From Sipunculus nudus (taxonomy: Eukaryota; Annelida; Sipuncula; Golfingiida; Sipunculidae), in NCBI GenBank assembly GCA_026874595.1, contig CM049310.1, positions 90,959,556 to 91,023,555 of the forward strand: a stretch of 64,000 nt of DNA, written 5' to 3'. The translations under genes and the position numbers were made by a program. Below are positions 1 to 11,404 of the stretch, in pieces (position 1 is the first letter of the stretch; every line of letters starts with the position of its first letter). The notes beneath the pieces were generated by a model. The model did no database searches, had not been told where the DNA came from, and worked only from the letters and a program-made list of their open reading frames with translations.

Positions 1-270
1 CTGACTTTGATGAAACTCAATACAAGTATTAACCAGTATAATATCACAGAGGTGTTCTGAGAACTTTTCCTTTACACAAATTACATAGAGCTAATTACTA
101 TGAACTCGCAGTAAGCCAGAAATCACATAATTCTATAGAAAAGGTAAGTAAATAACTGGTTTTAAAATGTGTAACATCCTGGCAGGTTTACCATTTAGAC
201 TTTATCTGTAATTCTTATCTGTAATTTCCATACATTAAAATATACTGACTCATTTTTTTCCTGTTTTTAG

Positions 271-423
271 GACCGGGCTGCGGCCGCCGCAGCAGCAGCA
301 GCTGGTGGGGCCAGACCAAAGGTTCCGAAAGTCCAACGAGCCGCCACCATCGCCACTGATGTCCCACTCGATCTGCCAGTCCAAGCAGCAGCAGAAAACG
401 GCATCAAAACCAGGTCCAACGAG
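271..423 (+). CDS. GPSM2: GPSM exon a: poly-Ala linker
   Basis: The exon follows a pyrimidine-rich acceptor (ctgtttttag) and ends GAG|gtaccc. It is 153 nt and phase 0 at both ends. Read in the frame that joins the next exon, it encodes a low-complexity linker with nine consecutive alanines after D-R, then basic and hydrophobic residues ending ENGIKTRSNE. It has no recognisable domain, as expected for the disordered TPR-GoLoco linker. The other two frames are also largely open, so the frame choice rests on the phase match to the 3170 exon. Confidence 0.7.
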
Positions 424-3400
424 GTACCCAAGGTCTGAGATTTCTGCATGTTTATTGTGATACAATCCATGAGGTTTTATTGCTTATATTTAAAAAGATG
501 TTTCAGGATTGGTCTCTTTATATGCTTGTCTTTTATAGTGCTGATAGAGTTTTGGTATTACTGTTGCTGTTCTTCATATTTCTCCATATTACTTTCAGTT
601 GCTTGAGTTTTATAGTTTTTTTTGTCATATTAGACAATTGTAGGGCCCAGGGTTTTCTGAATTACCAGATTTTTTCAAAATCATAATTCTATTAATTACA
701 CTGAAAAGGCAATTATATACAGCAGATGAAAAAAAAAATTAAGAAAATATATTTCCATCTTCATAACAGCAACCAGGTAAAAACCTAGTTGGAGAGCACT
801 ATTTTACTGCATGCCATAGTATCTCTGAGACAGAAATGCCAATAATATTACTGTACTAGTTTCAAATGTTTGAAACAATGGGGAGTTAATGGAACTAAGG
901 ACACAGAGAAAGTGCCTGTTTATTTATTAAGATGAAATACAGCCCTCTTGCAGGTTCTTCCAACACAGGTTAGATTTCCTGCATGTGGACACAGTGGGAG
1001 GACCATTTATCACTTGTGTGAAGATTATTGTCCGTTTCATCCCCTCATGTCCTCCTGTTTTTGTTATGAAAATTTGTATTACTTGCATTTCAAGTGTAAA
1101 GGATTGAAGGATAAAATTTTCAACAAGGTAAATAAATACCTACCTTACACTTTATTTAAGAAAGAGAATTATTTGAAAATTTGAGAAATCAATCTACATT
1201 TTACAACATATCAGACCCACTTATGGTGGTCAAGGTCATTGGTCACATGCACAAACAGCCTCCATTGACAGCTGCTGATTAGTTGATGTATTGTAAAAAC
1301 TCTAAAATATACAACCAGCTAAAACAAGATGGTGGGGACACACCAAATCTGTCAGATCATTGTGAAGAGACTTAAAAGTTGTGAAACATAAACTGGTGAT
1401 TTCTTGTAAAATTCTTAATTTCAATATTAGGTTGTCACTTCCATATGTATTTTTCTAGGAAATTGTTGAAAAATATAAACTTTTTAGAAAATTATCTGCA
1501 TAAAACAGGTGGACAGCAGGTGGTGAAACAGACTATAGCCATTCATAAGTTTTAATTGTATATGATTAATTAAAAATTAAATAACCAGAAAAACTAACAT
1601 TAAAATCTATAAAATGGGGAAAAACTAGAGCTGTACAATTGTGATATTTTTTAGCAACCCTGTGAGCTTATGCGATGGTGCAGGGTCGTGGGTCTTGCAT
1701 CATCTGTACATTAACCATAGCTAACTCAAAAACGGCAGGAGCTTGCGTCACCAATTTTTTTGCAAATAATCAGTCATCTGAAAAATTCTATCAGATTTTG
1801 TCCAGCCAAATTGTCCCATATTTCACAGAAATGATCCCTGGAATAAGCTCTCTCAACTTTGTTCGAATGGTTCCAGTTTGGAGATCTTTTGACGAGTAAC
1901 AGGAGGTTTAAATTAGTCATCTGTCCAAAAAAGCCCACTAAAATTTCAATCTCAGAAACGGCTAGAGCTATCATCACCAAATTTAATGCCAATTTTGTCA
2001 CATGTCATATCCGAAATTGAGGTATTGGTGGCACCACCTACAATGATCCGTTTCTTACAAGCGAAAATGTTATTTTAGACTCTTCTAGCTTATACACTGT
2101 TTCATGATGACACTGTTAAGCTGATTGGTTTAAACTTTACAAGAATTATTTATAAATGATAGAGTTCTGCCAGTTTTATAAGAAAAGATTGGGTAAATGC
2201 AACTTTAAAAAAGTAGTGTAGCCAATTGAAAAAAAGGCTTTCTGTGTTTGAAAACTGATTTGACAACATGCTGAGTTTCAGCAGCCAAGTCAAGAGGTCA
2301 CTCAGTACAACCAGGTGGGGTCCAGACATCACCATGGCAACTGACCTGGCTCTGTCTGGTGTCTAGACAATGTGTCTAGATGTCTAGACACATCATCTAG
2401 AAGCAGAATGCCCAGATTAGAACTATTGGAACTATATCTTTTAACTGTTTGACAAAACTTATTTTGCATTTGTAGAGAATCTGTGAGCTTATGCAATGGT
2501 TTGGCGGCGTCCGTCATCAGTTGTGAATCATAGCTATCTCAAAAAGGGCAGGAGCTAGCATCACCAAATTTTTTGCAAAAAATTTGTCATCTGAAAAATT
2601 CTATCAGATTTTGCTTATTTCTTGGCTAACTGCATTTTCTTAGATTTTATAGGGAAGAAGCTTAAAAAACATTAAAAAATGATCTTTTTTTAAACCATGC
2701 TGCCAAATTGTCCGTTCATCTGTCCCAGTAATCCTCCCTGGCGAAAAGAACATATCCAAAAAATCCTAACTAATACATCCTAGTTTTAAAATGTCCTAAT
2801 CCCAAACTTGCAGGTCCAAAATGTCCATTTTGCTGAAATCATAATGACTAAGGAAGATATGTAGGACATAAGAGGATCAATATTAAATTTTAAAAATACA
2901 CCTCCATTCATACTCCCAAACGTTGCACAGGTTCACATTAGGCCTGTAAGCCTTGTTTCTTGCTAAATGCATGTCTGTTACTCAGATTAATTTTGTTTTA
3001 TGATTTCATAACCTGCATGCAGCATGCAGTTAGATATATAAAACATATATTGATTTATTAGAGCATGCTTGCTTTTACTCTATCATGTTTGATTTGCCTT
3101 TAGTTTTACTCACTGTCTCATTTTGTGATAACTGAACTAACAACCTTTGAATTTATATTGTAATTGTAGAAAATTTCACCAGAACCAATTGATGATGACG
3201 GTCTATTTGACATGCTGAGCAAATTTCAAAGCCGGCGGATGGATGAGCAGAGGTGCTCGCTCCGAGTGCTGAGTAACAGTGACTCTCCAGGTGGGCCTCA
3301 AACACCAAAGAGCAATAAACAGATGGACAGGCTCAGGGAAGATACAGGTACATGTACACACACCGCAGGTGTCACAGTCCAGCTGAATTTTAAGATGGGG

Positions 3401-6400
3401 AGCCTGTTTATAGGCTGTTATCACTGGATTGGTCATTTTTTTCAACTTTACATTCCTGGTCTTTAAGACAATATTAAAAGTTATAAGAGAGGTGTTAATG
3501 GTAAGGGAAATGATGAAGAGAATAATTGATGAGTTGTATTGTTTGGATGCATCATTATTAATTTTTAGTAAATGTATACTATATAAATTTGTGTTTTCTT
3601 CATCATTACCTAAGACTAGCTAATTCAGTACATGCCTCTGAAGCTTATTTTAGCATCAGCATTTCTCAAACATAAAAACTTACAGTATGCTAAACCAAAC
3701 AAGAAAATTATCCATCATAAGAATGAAATTCCTTGCAAAATTATGGTATACCCACAGTCCTCCCGTCTGTCTGTGCATCTGTTAACTTAGTGTTGCCATG
3801 ATAACTTATCAGGGCTTTGATTGATTTTCACAAAACTTGCCATAACTACTTACCAATAGATTAACTTGCCCAAGTCGGATTTTAGGGAAAATCCTAGTAT
3901 ATTTAATGAGGTCGAGGTCACAAGATATGCTGTTGGCGTATTATGCACCATTTTGGGTGCTCATGTTTGTACATCAGACCGTGTGCTCCCTTTACCTTAT
4001 GTGACTCTCCATCACTGACCAAACAGGAGGGACATCTGGTGGAAACTTGGACAACTAATCCATCTGACAGTAGTGACAAAGCAGGTCACCCAGCTCCTTG
4101 TGTCATTGTTATAATGTCACCAGTTTATTGCTGGCAACTACAGGCCTGTTTGTCTGTCTCTCAGTTGATTTTCTCAGACATTCCTGGAGGCAAAGTCCTC
4201 AATCTTGGCCAAAATGTTATGCATGGCCCAGGAAAGACGACGTTTGTTTCCTATGCAGCCATGGCAACCAGGGGGTGTTTGCAGCTTGAAAATTATGAAA
4301 TATCTTTTTCATCGAATTTCTCAGACATGCCTGACATGCACAACATTTTAAGGTTCACCTAAAATTAGATTTCATGGGCCTGCTTTCTGAGAACAAGGGG
4401 GCTCCTGCAGTAACTGTGGTCACATATTTGTTGCAAAATGTATAATATCTTGGTCATTTTTCATGCTAGACAGGTCTAGTTTTCTCTATAGGATTTGCAT
4501 TTGACAAGCATTCATAGACAGTTGCATTCCTCGTCAAATCTCGTAAAGTTTGGCTTCAAATGAGAAAAAGTGAGATTTGGCAAAAACAGTTAATACTGGG
4601 CCACATTTAATGCTGGAGAGCTCTAGTTTTCTCTTTGATAGCATTGGACAGACTTTCAGTGACACAATTGCAACTCTCATCAAATTTTGTTACATTTGGC
4701 ATCAAACAAGAATTAGCAAGATTTCACGTCACTTGTTATGCTATAGAGCCCTAGTTTTTCTGGTGTGAGTAGGATTTAATAAACTCTCAGTGACTCAACT
4801 GTAATTCTTGTTAAGTCTTTTACGCTTTGGCACTACACAAGAACAGTAAAGTAGGACTTGAGACCGGACTTGGACTTGAATCTGGACTCGGTCCACTATT
4901 TCAGGGACTTGGACTATTTCACAATGACATCTTTTTATCTGTTTGTTTGATGTGTCACTTAGATTCACCACAGACAGAGGAGTTTATGGACATGGTGGCC
5001 GGGATCCAGGGTCAGAGAATGAATGACCAGCGTGCTGACCTCCCCCAATTCCCAGGTCTTCACCACAGCCCAGCAGTCATCAGTCAGCTGAGGAACCGGT
5101 CAGCCAGCGTACCCGATGACCACTTCCTGGACATGCTCATGAGGTGTCAGGTACAGCAAGTCTTAATACTCCTTAATGTTCTCTGAAATTAAGTCATTAA
5201 GAGAACTGTGGTTGAAGTCATGCAAATACAGTAAAGCATTGTTTATCTGAATACCTCTAGGACAAGAGTTTTGTTCAGATAAACAACATTCCGATAACAT
5301 CTCTGCAAGATTCACCACGAAAGCCAATTTGTTGCCTTGTTAAAAGCAAGCTGAGGAAAATGTGGACTTTCAGGGATGTGCTTTTCATACTTATTACCTG
5401 TGGTCAGATGGACAAATTATTCTGCATCATTTATCCCTGGTAGTCTGTGTACATTTATTTCAAATTTGACATTTTTGGATTTAGATTTGTTGTTTTTAGC
5501 GAACCTGTGAGCTTATGCGATGGTGCGGCATCGTACGTCGTGTGTCGTGATCGTGCATTGTCTGTACGTTAACCATATCTGTCTCTAAAAGGCAGGAGCT
5601 AGCATCACCAAACTTTCTGCAAATAATCAGTCCTCCAAAAAACTATATCGATTTTGTTTATTTTTTTTCTTACTGCATTTTCTTAGATTTCATAGGGAAA
5701 AAGCCAAAAAAGCTTTAAAAATCTTCTTCTCCGAAACTTTCAAGCCAAATTGTCCAATATTTCACAGAAATGATCCCTGGAACAATCTCTCTCAAGTTTG
5801 TCCGAATGGTTCCAGTTCAGAGATTTTTGGCTGAGTTACAGGAGGTTGAACTTAGTCATCTGTCCAAAAAAGCACACTAAAATTAAAATCTCAGAAATGG
5901 CTAGAGCTATAATCACCAAATTTTATACCAGTGTTTGTCACATATGTCATATCTGATTTTGAGGTATTGGTGGCGCCACCTACATTGATGTGTTTTTTAC
6001 AAGCGAAAATGTAATTTTAAACCCTTCTAGCTTATACACTGATTTATGATGAAACTGTTAAGTTGATTGGTTTAAACTGTACAAGAATTATTTTATAGTA
6101 GGGTTCTGCCAGTTTTATAAGTATAGATTGAGTAAATACAGTTTTAAAAAAGCATTGTAGCCCTTTGAAAAAGAATTTTTGTATTTGAAAACAGATTTCA
6201 CAATAAGATGAGTTTCATCAGCCAAGTCAAGAGGTCACTCAGTACATCTAGACATCACCATGGCAACTGACCTGGCTGGGGGGGGGGAGGGGAGGTGTCT
6301 AGACAATGTGTCTAGATGTCTAGACACAGCGTCTAGACGTCTGGACACAATGTTTAGATGCAGAATTCCCAAATTATTGGAACTATATCTTTCAACTGTT

Positions 6401-8448
6401 TGAATAAATTTGGTTTGCATTTTAAGCGAATCTGGTTTATCATCAGGTCACATGTGAACTGCTGCACCCTCATTTTTTTGTTGACCTCTGACCTTTCCTT
6501 ACTGCCCAGCGTCCATTTGTGTCTGTTTCCACACATAAACCTGCATATCTCGTGAACCATTTGACCGATCAGGCTAAACATTTTGCACAAGTGTAGCCCT
6601 TTGATAGCTTTATAACATACACTAAAAATGGTGGCGCCGTCTGCAACCATTTTTGCACAGCGTCCATCTGTTCATCTGCTTTGGCATAATATCACTCATA
6701 TCTCATAAGTGGTTTGACTTATCCACCTGAAATTTTGCAGGTTTATACATCCTGGACAGGTTTCTCGATTTTATGACAGGTGGCACCACCTACATTCATG
6801 TTTACTCTGCAGACATCCAAGCTCATATCTTGGGAACCATTTGACCGATTGGGCCAAAATTTTGCCTGTGTATAGATCTTACATAGCTCTTCATCCTAGG
6901 CAAAACTGGTGGTGTTACCTGCCACCACTTATGCACAGCATCCATCTGTTCAACTGCCTTGGGATAATATCACTCATATCTCAGCAGTGGTTGGACTTTT
7001 CCACCTGAAATTTTGCAGGTTTATACATCCTGGATAGCTTTCTCGATATATGACAGGTGGTGCCACCTACATTCACGTTTACCCTGCAGACATCCAAGCT
7101 CATATCTGATATAGATCTCACTTAGCTCTTCATTATATGCAAAACTGGAGGCGCCACCTGCAACCATTTATGCACAGCATCCATCGGTTCATCTGCTTTG
7201 GTGTAAAAATCACTCATATCTCAGCAGTGGTTTGACATATCTACCTGAAATTTTGCAGGTTTATACATCCTGGAAAGCTTTCTCGATTTTACGATAGATG
7301 GCGCCACCTTCATTCAGGTTTACTCTGCAGACATCCAAGCTCATATCTTGGGAACCATTTGACCGATTGGGCAAAATTTTGCATGTGTAAAGATCTCACA
7401 TAGCTCTTCATCATAGGCAAAACTGGTGGCGCCACCTGCAACCATTTTTGCACAGCGTCCATCTGTTCATCTGCCTTGGGATAAAATCCCTCATATCTCA
7501 GCAGTGGTTGACTTATCCACCTGAAATTTTGCAGGTTTATACATCCTGGATGGCTCTATTGATTTATGACAGGTGGCGTCACCTACATTCACGTTTACTC
7601 TGCAGACATCCACGCTCATATCTCGGGAACGGTTTAACCGATTGGGCCAAAATTTTGCGTGTGTATAGATCTCACATAGCTCTTGATCATAAGCAAAACT
7701 GGTGGTGCCACCTGCCACCACTTATGCACAGCATCCATCAATTCATCTGCCTTGGGATAAAATCACTCATATCTCAGCAGTGGTTTGACTTATCCACCTG
7801 ATATTTTGCAGGTTTATACATCCTGGATGGCTTTCTTGATTTTATGACAGGTGGCACCACCTACATTCATGTTTAAGCTGCAGACATCCATGCTAATATA
7901 CAACACACCTCACTCTATTCCCCTTGCCACTTAATCCATGCCTCACTTCACCCGTCCCATAATGATTTCTGCGGATACACATAGTCACTTGTCGACTACC
8001 CATATTCTAGTTTTAAAATGTCCTAGTCTGAAACTTGCAGGTCTGAAATGTCCATTTTGCTGAAATCATAATGACTAAGGTAGATATGCAGGACTTAAAA
8101 GGATCAATATTAAATTTTAAAAATAAACCTCCACACTCCTAAACTTTTCACAGGTTCCCATTAGGCCTGTAGGCCTTGTCATTTTTCTTATTTTTGTGAA
8201 ACAATAAAAAATGGGTTAATATTCTTTCTTTTATTTTTAATCAGGCCACCAGGATAGAGGACCAGCGGAGCATCTTGCCACAGCGTCCTCGCCCCGCTCC
8301 TACGGTTCCCGATGAGGATTTCATAAACCTCATACAACGAATACAGTCCAACAGACTTGAGGAGCAGCGAACGTCACTGCCAGAAGCCCAGCTCAAACGC
8401 CCGTCAGGAGGCTCAAAAAAGAAGAAGGATAAGAAAGACAAATCATGA
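271..8448 (+). CDS. GPSM2: GPSM2/LGN/AGS3-type G-protein signalling modulator, 3' half (four GoLoco motifs)
   Basis: Joined exons 271-423, 3170-3347, 4963-5150 and 8245-8448 give 240 codons plus TGA, with every junction in frame and every intron GT-AG. The sequence shows four GoLoco motifs, each with the Q-R pair that contacts GDP-bound G-alpha: DGLFDMLSKF..MDEQRCSL, EEFMDMVAGI..MNDQRADLP, DHFLDMLMRCQ..IEDQRSILP and EDFINLIQRI..LEEQRTSLPE. Four GoLocos is the layout of vertebrate GPSM1/GPSM2; fly Pins has three. Family knowledge: these proteins hold Galphai-GDP, act as GDIs, and through their N-terminal TPRs bind NuMA/Inscuteable to orient spindles at the cortex. The TPR half is not in the window. 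The C-terminus is a lysine-rich tail (GGSKKKKDKKDKS). Introns 1 and 3 carry large related repeats. GPSM1 and GPSM2 cannot be separated from this half alone. Confidence 0.93.
424..1646. other. Intron sequence, no feature seen
   Basis: This is AT-rich intron of the GPSM gene. The short open frames here have no family resemblance and no consistent splice context. Confidence 0.5.
1647..2956 (+). mobile_element. Helentron/HINE-like nonautonomous element, copy E1 (intron a-b of GPSM)
   Basis: The 5' end reads TTTTTTAGCAACCCTGTGAGC and the 3' end GCACAGGTTCACATTAGGCCTGTAAGCCTTGTTT. The subterminal CCTGTGA/GCACAGG pair is an inverted repeat, and the 3' end carries an AGGCCT-rich palindrome followed by CTTGT. 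It is homologous end to end with the longer element at 5493-8179. An internal second copy of the 5' domain starts near 2475. It encodes no protein. Assignment to the Helentron/HINE class is inference from end structure. Confidence 0.55.
3170..3347 (+). CDS. GPSM2: GPSM exon b: GoLoco 1
   Basis: The acceptor is taattgtag and the donor ACAG|gtacat. The 178-nt exon starts in phase 0 and leaves one nucleotide over. It encodes KISPEPIDDDGLFDMLSKF followed by QSRRMDEQRCSL, a textbook GoLoco motif, then a Ser/Pro-rich spacer (SDSPGGPQTPKSNK). The leftover G joins AT of the next exon to make an Asp codon. Confidence 0.92.
3348..4962. other. Intron sequence; short GACTTGG-type repeat near its 3' end
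   Basis: There is no coding exon here. Around 4850-4915 is a decayed run of GGACTTG/GGACTCGG words that recurs as GAGTCC/GACTCGAGTC runs near 48915-49085 and 62410-62790, so this is a dispersed repeat family. Nothing else was recognised. Confidence 0.45.
4963..5150 (+). CDS. GPSM2: GPSM exon c: GoLoco 2 and first half of GoLoco 3
   Basis: The acceptor is gtcacttag and the donor TCAG|gtacag. It encodes GoLoco 2 (EEFMDMVAGIQGQRMNDQR), a spacer (LHHSPAVISQLRNRSASVP), and the N-terminal helix of GoLoco 3 (DDHFLDMLMRCQ). The intron falls exactly between the helix of GoLoco 3 and its Q-R segment. Confidence 0.93.
5493..8179 (+). mobile_element. Helentron/HINE-like nonautonomous element, copy E2 (intron c-d of GPSM)
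   Basis: The 5' end is TTTTTAGCGAACCTGTGAGC. The 3' end is TCACAGGTTCCCATTAGG followed by CCTGTAGGCCTTGTC. The GAACCTGTGA/TCACAGGTTC pair is a perfect 10-bp subterminal inverted repeat, and an AGGCCTgtAGGCCT palindrome precedes CTTGT. The interior holds a ~277-bp tandem array and, near 7966-7995, the 3' terminus (TGCGGATACACATAGTCACTTGT) of the nested family also seen whole at 14420-15562. No transposase or Rep/helicase coding is present, so it is nonautonomous. Confidence 0.6.
6640..7900 (+). repeat. ~277-bp tandem repeat array, about five copies
   Basis: The landmark GCACAGCRTCCATCNRTTCA recurs near 6655, 6935, 7171, 7451 and 7727, a spacing of about 276-280 with one shorter unit. Each unit contains TCATATCTCGGGAACCRTTTG, TTTTGCAGGTTTATACATCC and two positions with the palindrome GGTGGCGCCACC or a one-base variant. 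The related array at 14640-15450 has the same units. Confidence 0.85.
8245..8448 (+). CDS. GPSM2: GPSM terminal exon d: rest of GoLoco 3, GoLoco 4, stop
   Basis: The acceptor is tttttaatcag. The exon completes GoLoco 3 (ATRIEDQRSILPQRP), encodes GoLoco 4 (VPDEDFINLIQRIQSNRLEEQ, with RTSLPE following), then a basic tail GGSKKKKDKKDKS and TGA at 8446-8448. The tail is shorter than the vertebrate C-terminus I remember. Confidence 0.94.
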   Translation, partial: ATRIEDQRSILPQRPRPAPTVPDEDFINLIQRIQSNRLEEQRTSLPEAQLKRPSGGSKKKKDKKDKS

Positions 8449-8890
8449 AGCCCCGATATGAAAGATTGAGGTCCTTACATATTATCAAGTTTGTTTGTTA
8501 TAGATATGGTTCTTGGGTGACTAGGGGTGACCCTGCCAGGTCAGCAGTGACATTGGTTATTTATTATCGTATTTTAGATTATGAGGAAGAAATCAAAAGT
8601 GCGACCTGAGTGACATCACATTGTTAGTGAAGTGATTATGTTTAATTAAATTAGCTTGTGAAATTGGCATTATTATTTTAGGACATGGTAGAGTCGTGAG
8701 TAGTTCCACTGTTCAGACTTCTTGTTCAGGAAAATTGTAAACCACAAGCTGTTGTATATGTCAGGAATGTTTACATATAACTAGAAAGTTAAACTCGAGT
8801 ATGTGATAGGAAAAGAGCATGGACACATGCCTAAGAATTTATCAAATGAACAAGTCTGTATAAATATAGCATTTTGATTGACAGATCAGC

Positions 8891-8896
8891 AATAAA
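8891..8896 (+). terminator. Candidate poly(A) signal AATAAA, proximal, for GPSM
   Basis: This is the first AATAAA after the stop codon, about 440 nt downstream. It is followed by AT-rich sequence but no clear GU-rich element. Confidence 0.35.
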
Positions 8897-9552
8897 CCCA
8901 ATGAAAATATCTATAAATAGAAAATTCATTGTCCACCCAGACAAAGAGAAAATTCTTGTTTGCGTGTCTTCATCTCGCCTTTGGCACAAACTGTAAAAAA
9001 GCTGTATCATTACTCTATGATATCATTACTTGTGCTCATTATGTAAGTCTGAACAGATCTAAATATATGAGATAAAAAATGTCACAGTGCCCTGGTAGCA
9101 GCTGGAGCTGTGGTTTAATGCCATATTTTGAGTCAGCGCTGAAACTGTATAAATTATGTACAATCTTTATGAAATTATTTATGGTCATTTAGGGTTCATT
9201 GTACATTTAAGCTGTTTTATTGATATTTTATTTAAGAGTTAAAATGATGTGCCATGTCTTTCACTATAGAAAGCTTGCTCATGGCTTCACCTGTTACCTT
9301 GACAATAAAATAGCCAATAGGGGTTTCCCAGGGAACACATGGAACTTAATGTGTGAAATGACCACAAGAGGTCTCTCTGTTGAAGGATGTGTGAAATTTG
9401 ATGGAACCATATTTGCTGTCTTCATGGTACTCACAATATAAACTGTTTTGACATCTCCTCTACTGAATGGAAAATGTCATGTGACCAACCCTCTTATCCA
9501 GTTAAAGAACAACAGAAATGCTGTGATGAATATTCATACATGGTATTGATTA

Positions 9553-10024
9553 TTAAAGGTTCCCATTCACCTAGCCTTTAGAGAGAACTTATTTGATTTC
9601 TGGCTTCCTCTGTGTATATATAAATGATCTAAGGGTAATTTTGGTTGTGAAAAGTTCTTATAAGGCCTCCTTTCATTGAGTATGTATGAATATGCTTATC
9701 AACAACATGTTTGTAAACACAGCAATGTTGACAAACTGGAAGAACATGACACCTAAGGTGGTAGGTTGCATATATGCGGAGGTGGAAAGGTCATTTCTTG
9801 CAAAACACCATTTGCAAAGCTTTGGCTTATCTGACTTGCTACCAGATGCCCTTGTTGAATTTGTTTTGATTATTTTGGCAGGCCCCAACATATTATAAAC
9901 ACATTGATATAAACAAAACAAGTAGTCTGTGTGGTGATTTCCATGTTTTTCTGGCCTATTTTATAAAAACTGCAAGGGATTACCTTTAGTTTATAATGTC
10001 AGATAGGTGAATTTGCCCCTTTAA
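9553..10024. mobile_element. 472-bp inverted-repeat (MITE-like) element
   Basis: The left end TTAAAGGTTCCCATTCACCTA and right end TAGGTGAATTTGCCCCTTTAA are imperfect terminal inverted repeats. A related copy in inverse orientation lies at 58465 onward, and a 3' fragment at about 49190-49342, so it is dispersed. The short overlapping frames on both strands at 9673-9921 are shadows of this repeat. Confidence 0.65.
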
Positions 10025-11010
10025 TGAAATTCAGAGAGAACAAATTTTTGAGTAAATATATTTTCCATCAATTTAATACTCCATTAAATACAACAAGTAT
10101 TGCATTATACTCTTGCATATATTTATACTCCAGATATATTGTACAAGTATGAAGTATCTATTGGTCATGGAATAAACTACCTTCCCATCGAATCGCGTCC
10201 TACACTTGTCCATTGTGATTAGTAGTTCTCATGTTTGCTGATATATCAGCAGCTCAGAACAATCATATCAAGTTTTATTTACAGGTCATTAGTAAATATA
10301 TATTTTGTATTTATAGTGTTTGTATGCCGCCTACATCAGGACTGGCTGGCTTTACTGTCATATTTGATCTGGCACACCAAGGTGTATGTAGATCTGGAGG
10401 TGGTTTGTATCTCTGTATATTATTGCCAGTTTTTCATTTCAGACTTGTCAGTATGTCCCTTGCCAGTGCAACAAATCCTGCCTAGCGTGGATAAAGAAGT
10501 CATGTGATTTATCATGTGCTCATGTCATTTAAAAATCTACTTTCCAGTGTTGTAAAATAAATATGTTTATATGATCATCATAAACATGATTCTAAACGAC
10601 AAAATTTCAGCAACCGTTGATGGATTATTGGCCACTTTTGAGTATTTTTGGGAATCAACTGTTATTTCATGATCGATCATCAGTAACAATTGCTTGATCT
10701 CTTGGAGTATATAATTTCTGACTAAATATGGTCCTGTACACCCCCTTAATGGATATCTAGGCTTACATATTGGCTAATATGTCTAATAATTCTATAGTCT
10801 ATGTATTCAGTAAAACTAGACCTGTCAGAATTTATTGATAAACTTAGAAATTTTCACGTTTGCTCACATAAATTATAAGATGTACATTCACCCATCAACG
10901 AGCTTAAATTATATGCAACACTAAACTCCAGAACAATTGTGGCATCTATGGTCAAAGACTAACACAAAATATCCTCAAGGAAAGAACACATTTGCTAGGT
11001 CTGAAATTAA

Positions 11011-11189
11011 TACAGTTGAAACCCACAATTACAACCACCTTGGAGACTGACCTAAGTGGTCGTAATTTCAGGGTGGCCACAATTGTGAAATTCTAAGTTA
11101 CCTGGATCATATATTTGGGACCAAAAAAAGTGGTCTATTTTTGGGGTGGTCGCAGTTATGGGGTGGTCACAATGGGGGGTTCCACTGTA
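11011..11189. mobile_element. ~179-bp inverted-repeat element (TACAGT..GAACCC ends)
   Basis: It begins TACAGTTGAAACCC and ends GGGGTTCCACTGTA, nearly reverse complements. The interior repeats the words GTGGTCGCAATT/GGTGGTCACAATT. A second element with the same ends is at 55752-55935. Confidence 0.65.
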
Positions 11190-11404
11190 CTCTTTGTAGT
11201 ACCTTGTGTACATGGGGAATTTCATTCCAGAATGGGACTGGACCAATTGTTTTATACCAGAGCAAGTGAGGGAACAAAAGAATGATTGATGTTATGTGTG
11301 TTTTCAGTCCTGCTTTACCATATATTTTACTACTAATGATGTCCTCCTTTTTTAGCTCAGCTGACTGAAAGTCATCTGAGCTATAGCGATCACTCTTTGT
11401 CCGT

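Larger units (their letters stand above)
8449..10600 (+). other. Probable 3' UTR and flank of GPSM
   Basis: No coding sequence is seen. AATAAA hexamers occur at 8891-8896, 9304-9309, 10171-10176 and 10556-10561. Any of the first or last could end the transcript. An inverted-repeat element at 9553-10024 lies inside this stretch, so the proximal signal is the simpler choice. Confidence 0.4.

Noticed and set aside
250-470. Two - strand open frames over 250-470
   Set aside because: They are antisense shadows of the GC-rich GPSM linker exon (271-423); the + strand frame joins the GoLoco exons in phase.
948-1184. 78-codon + strand frame rich in Cys
   Set aside because: It has an acceptor-like TGCAG before it but no family resemblance, no downstream donor in context, and no phase fit to the GPSM exons.
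6640-7900. Possible CRISPR-like or gene-cluster array
   Set aside because: Units of ~277 bp are near-identical throughout with no repeat-spacer alternation; this is a satellite in a eukaryotic intron.
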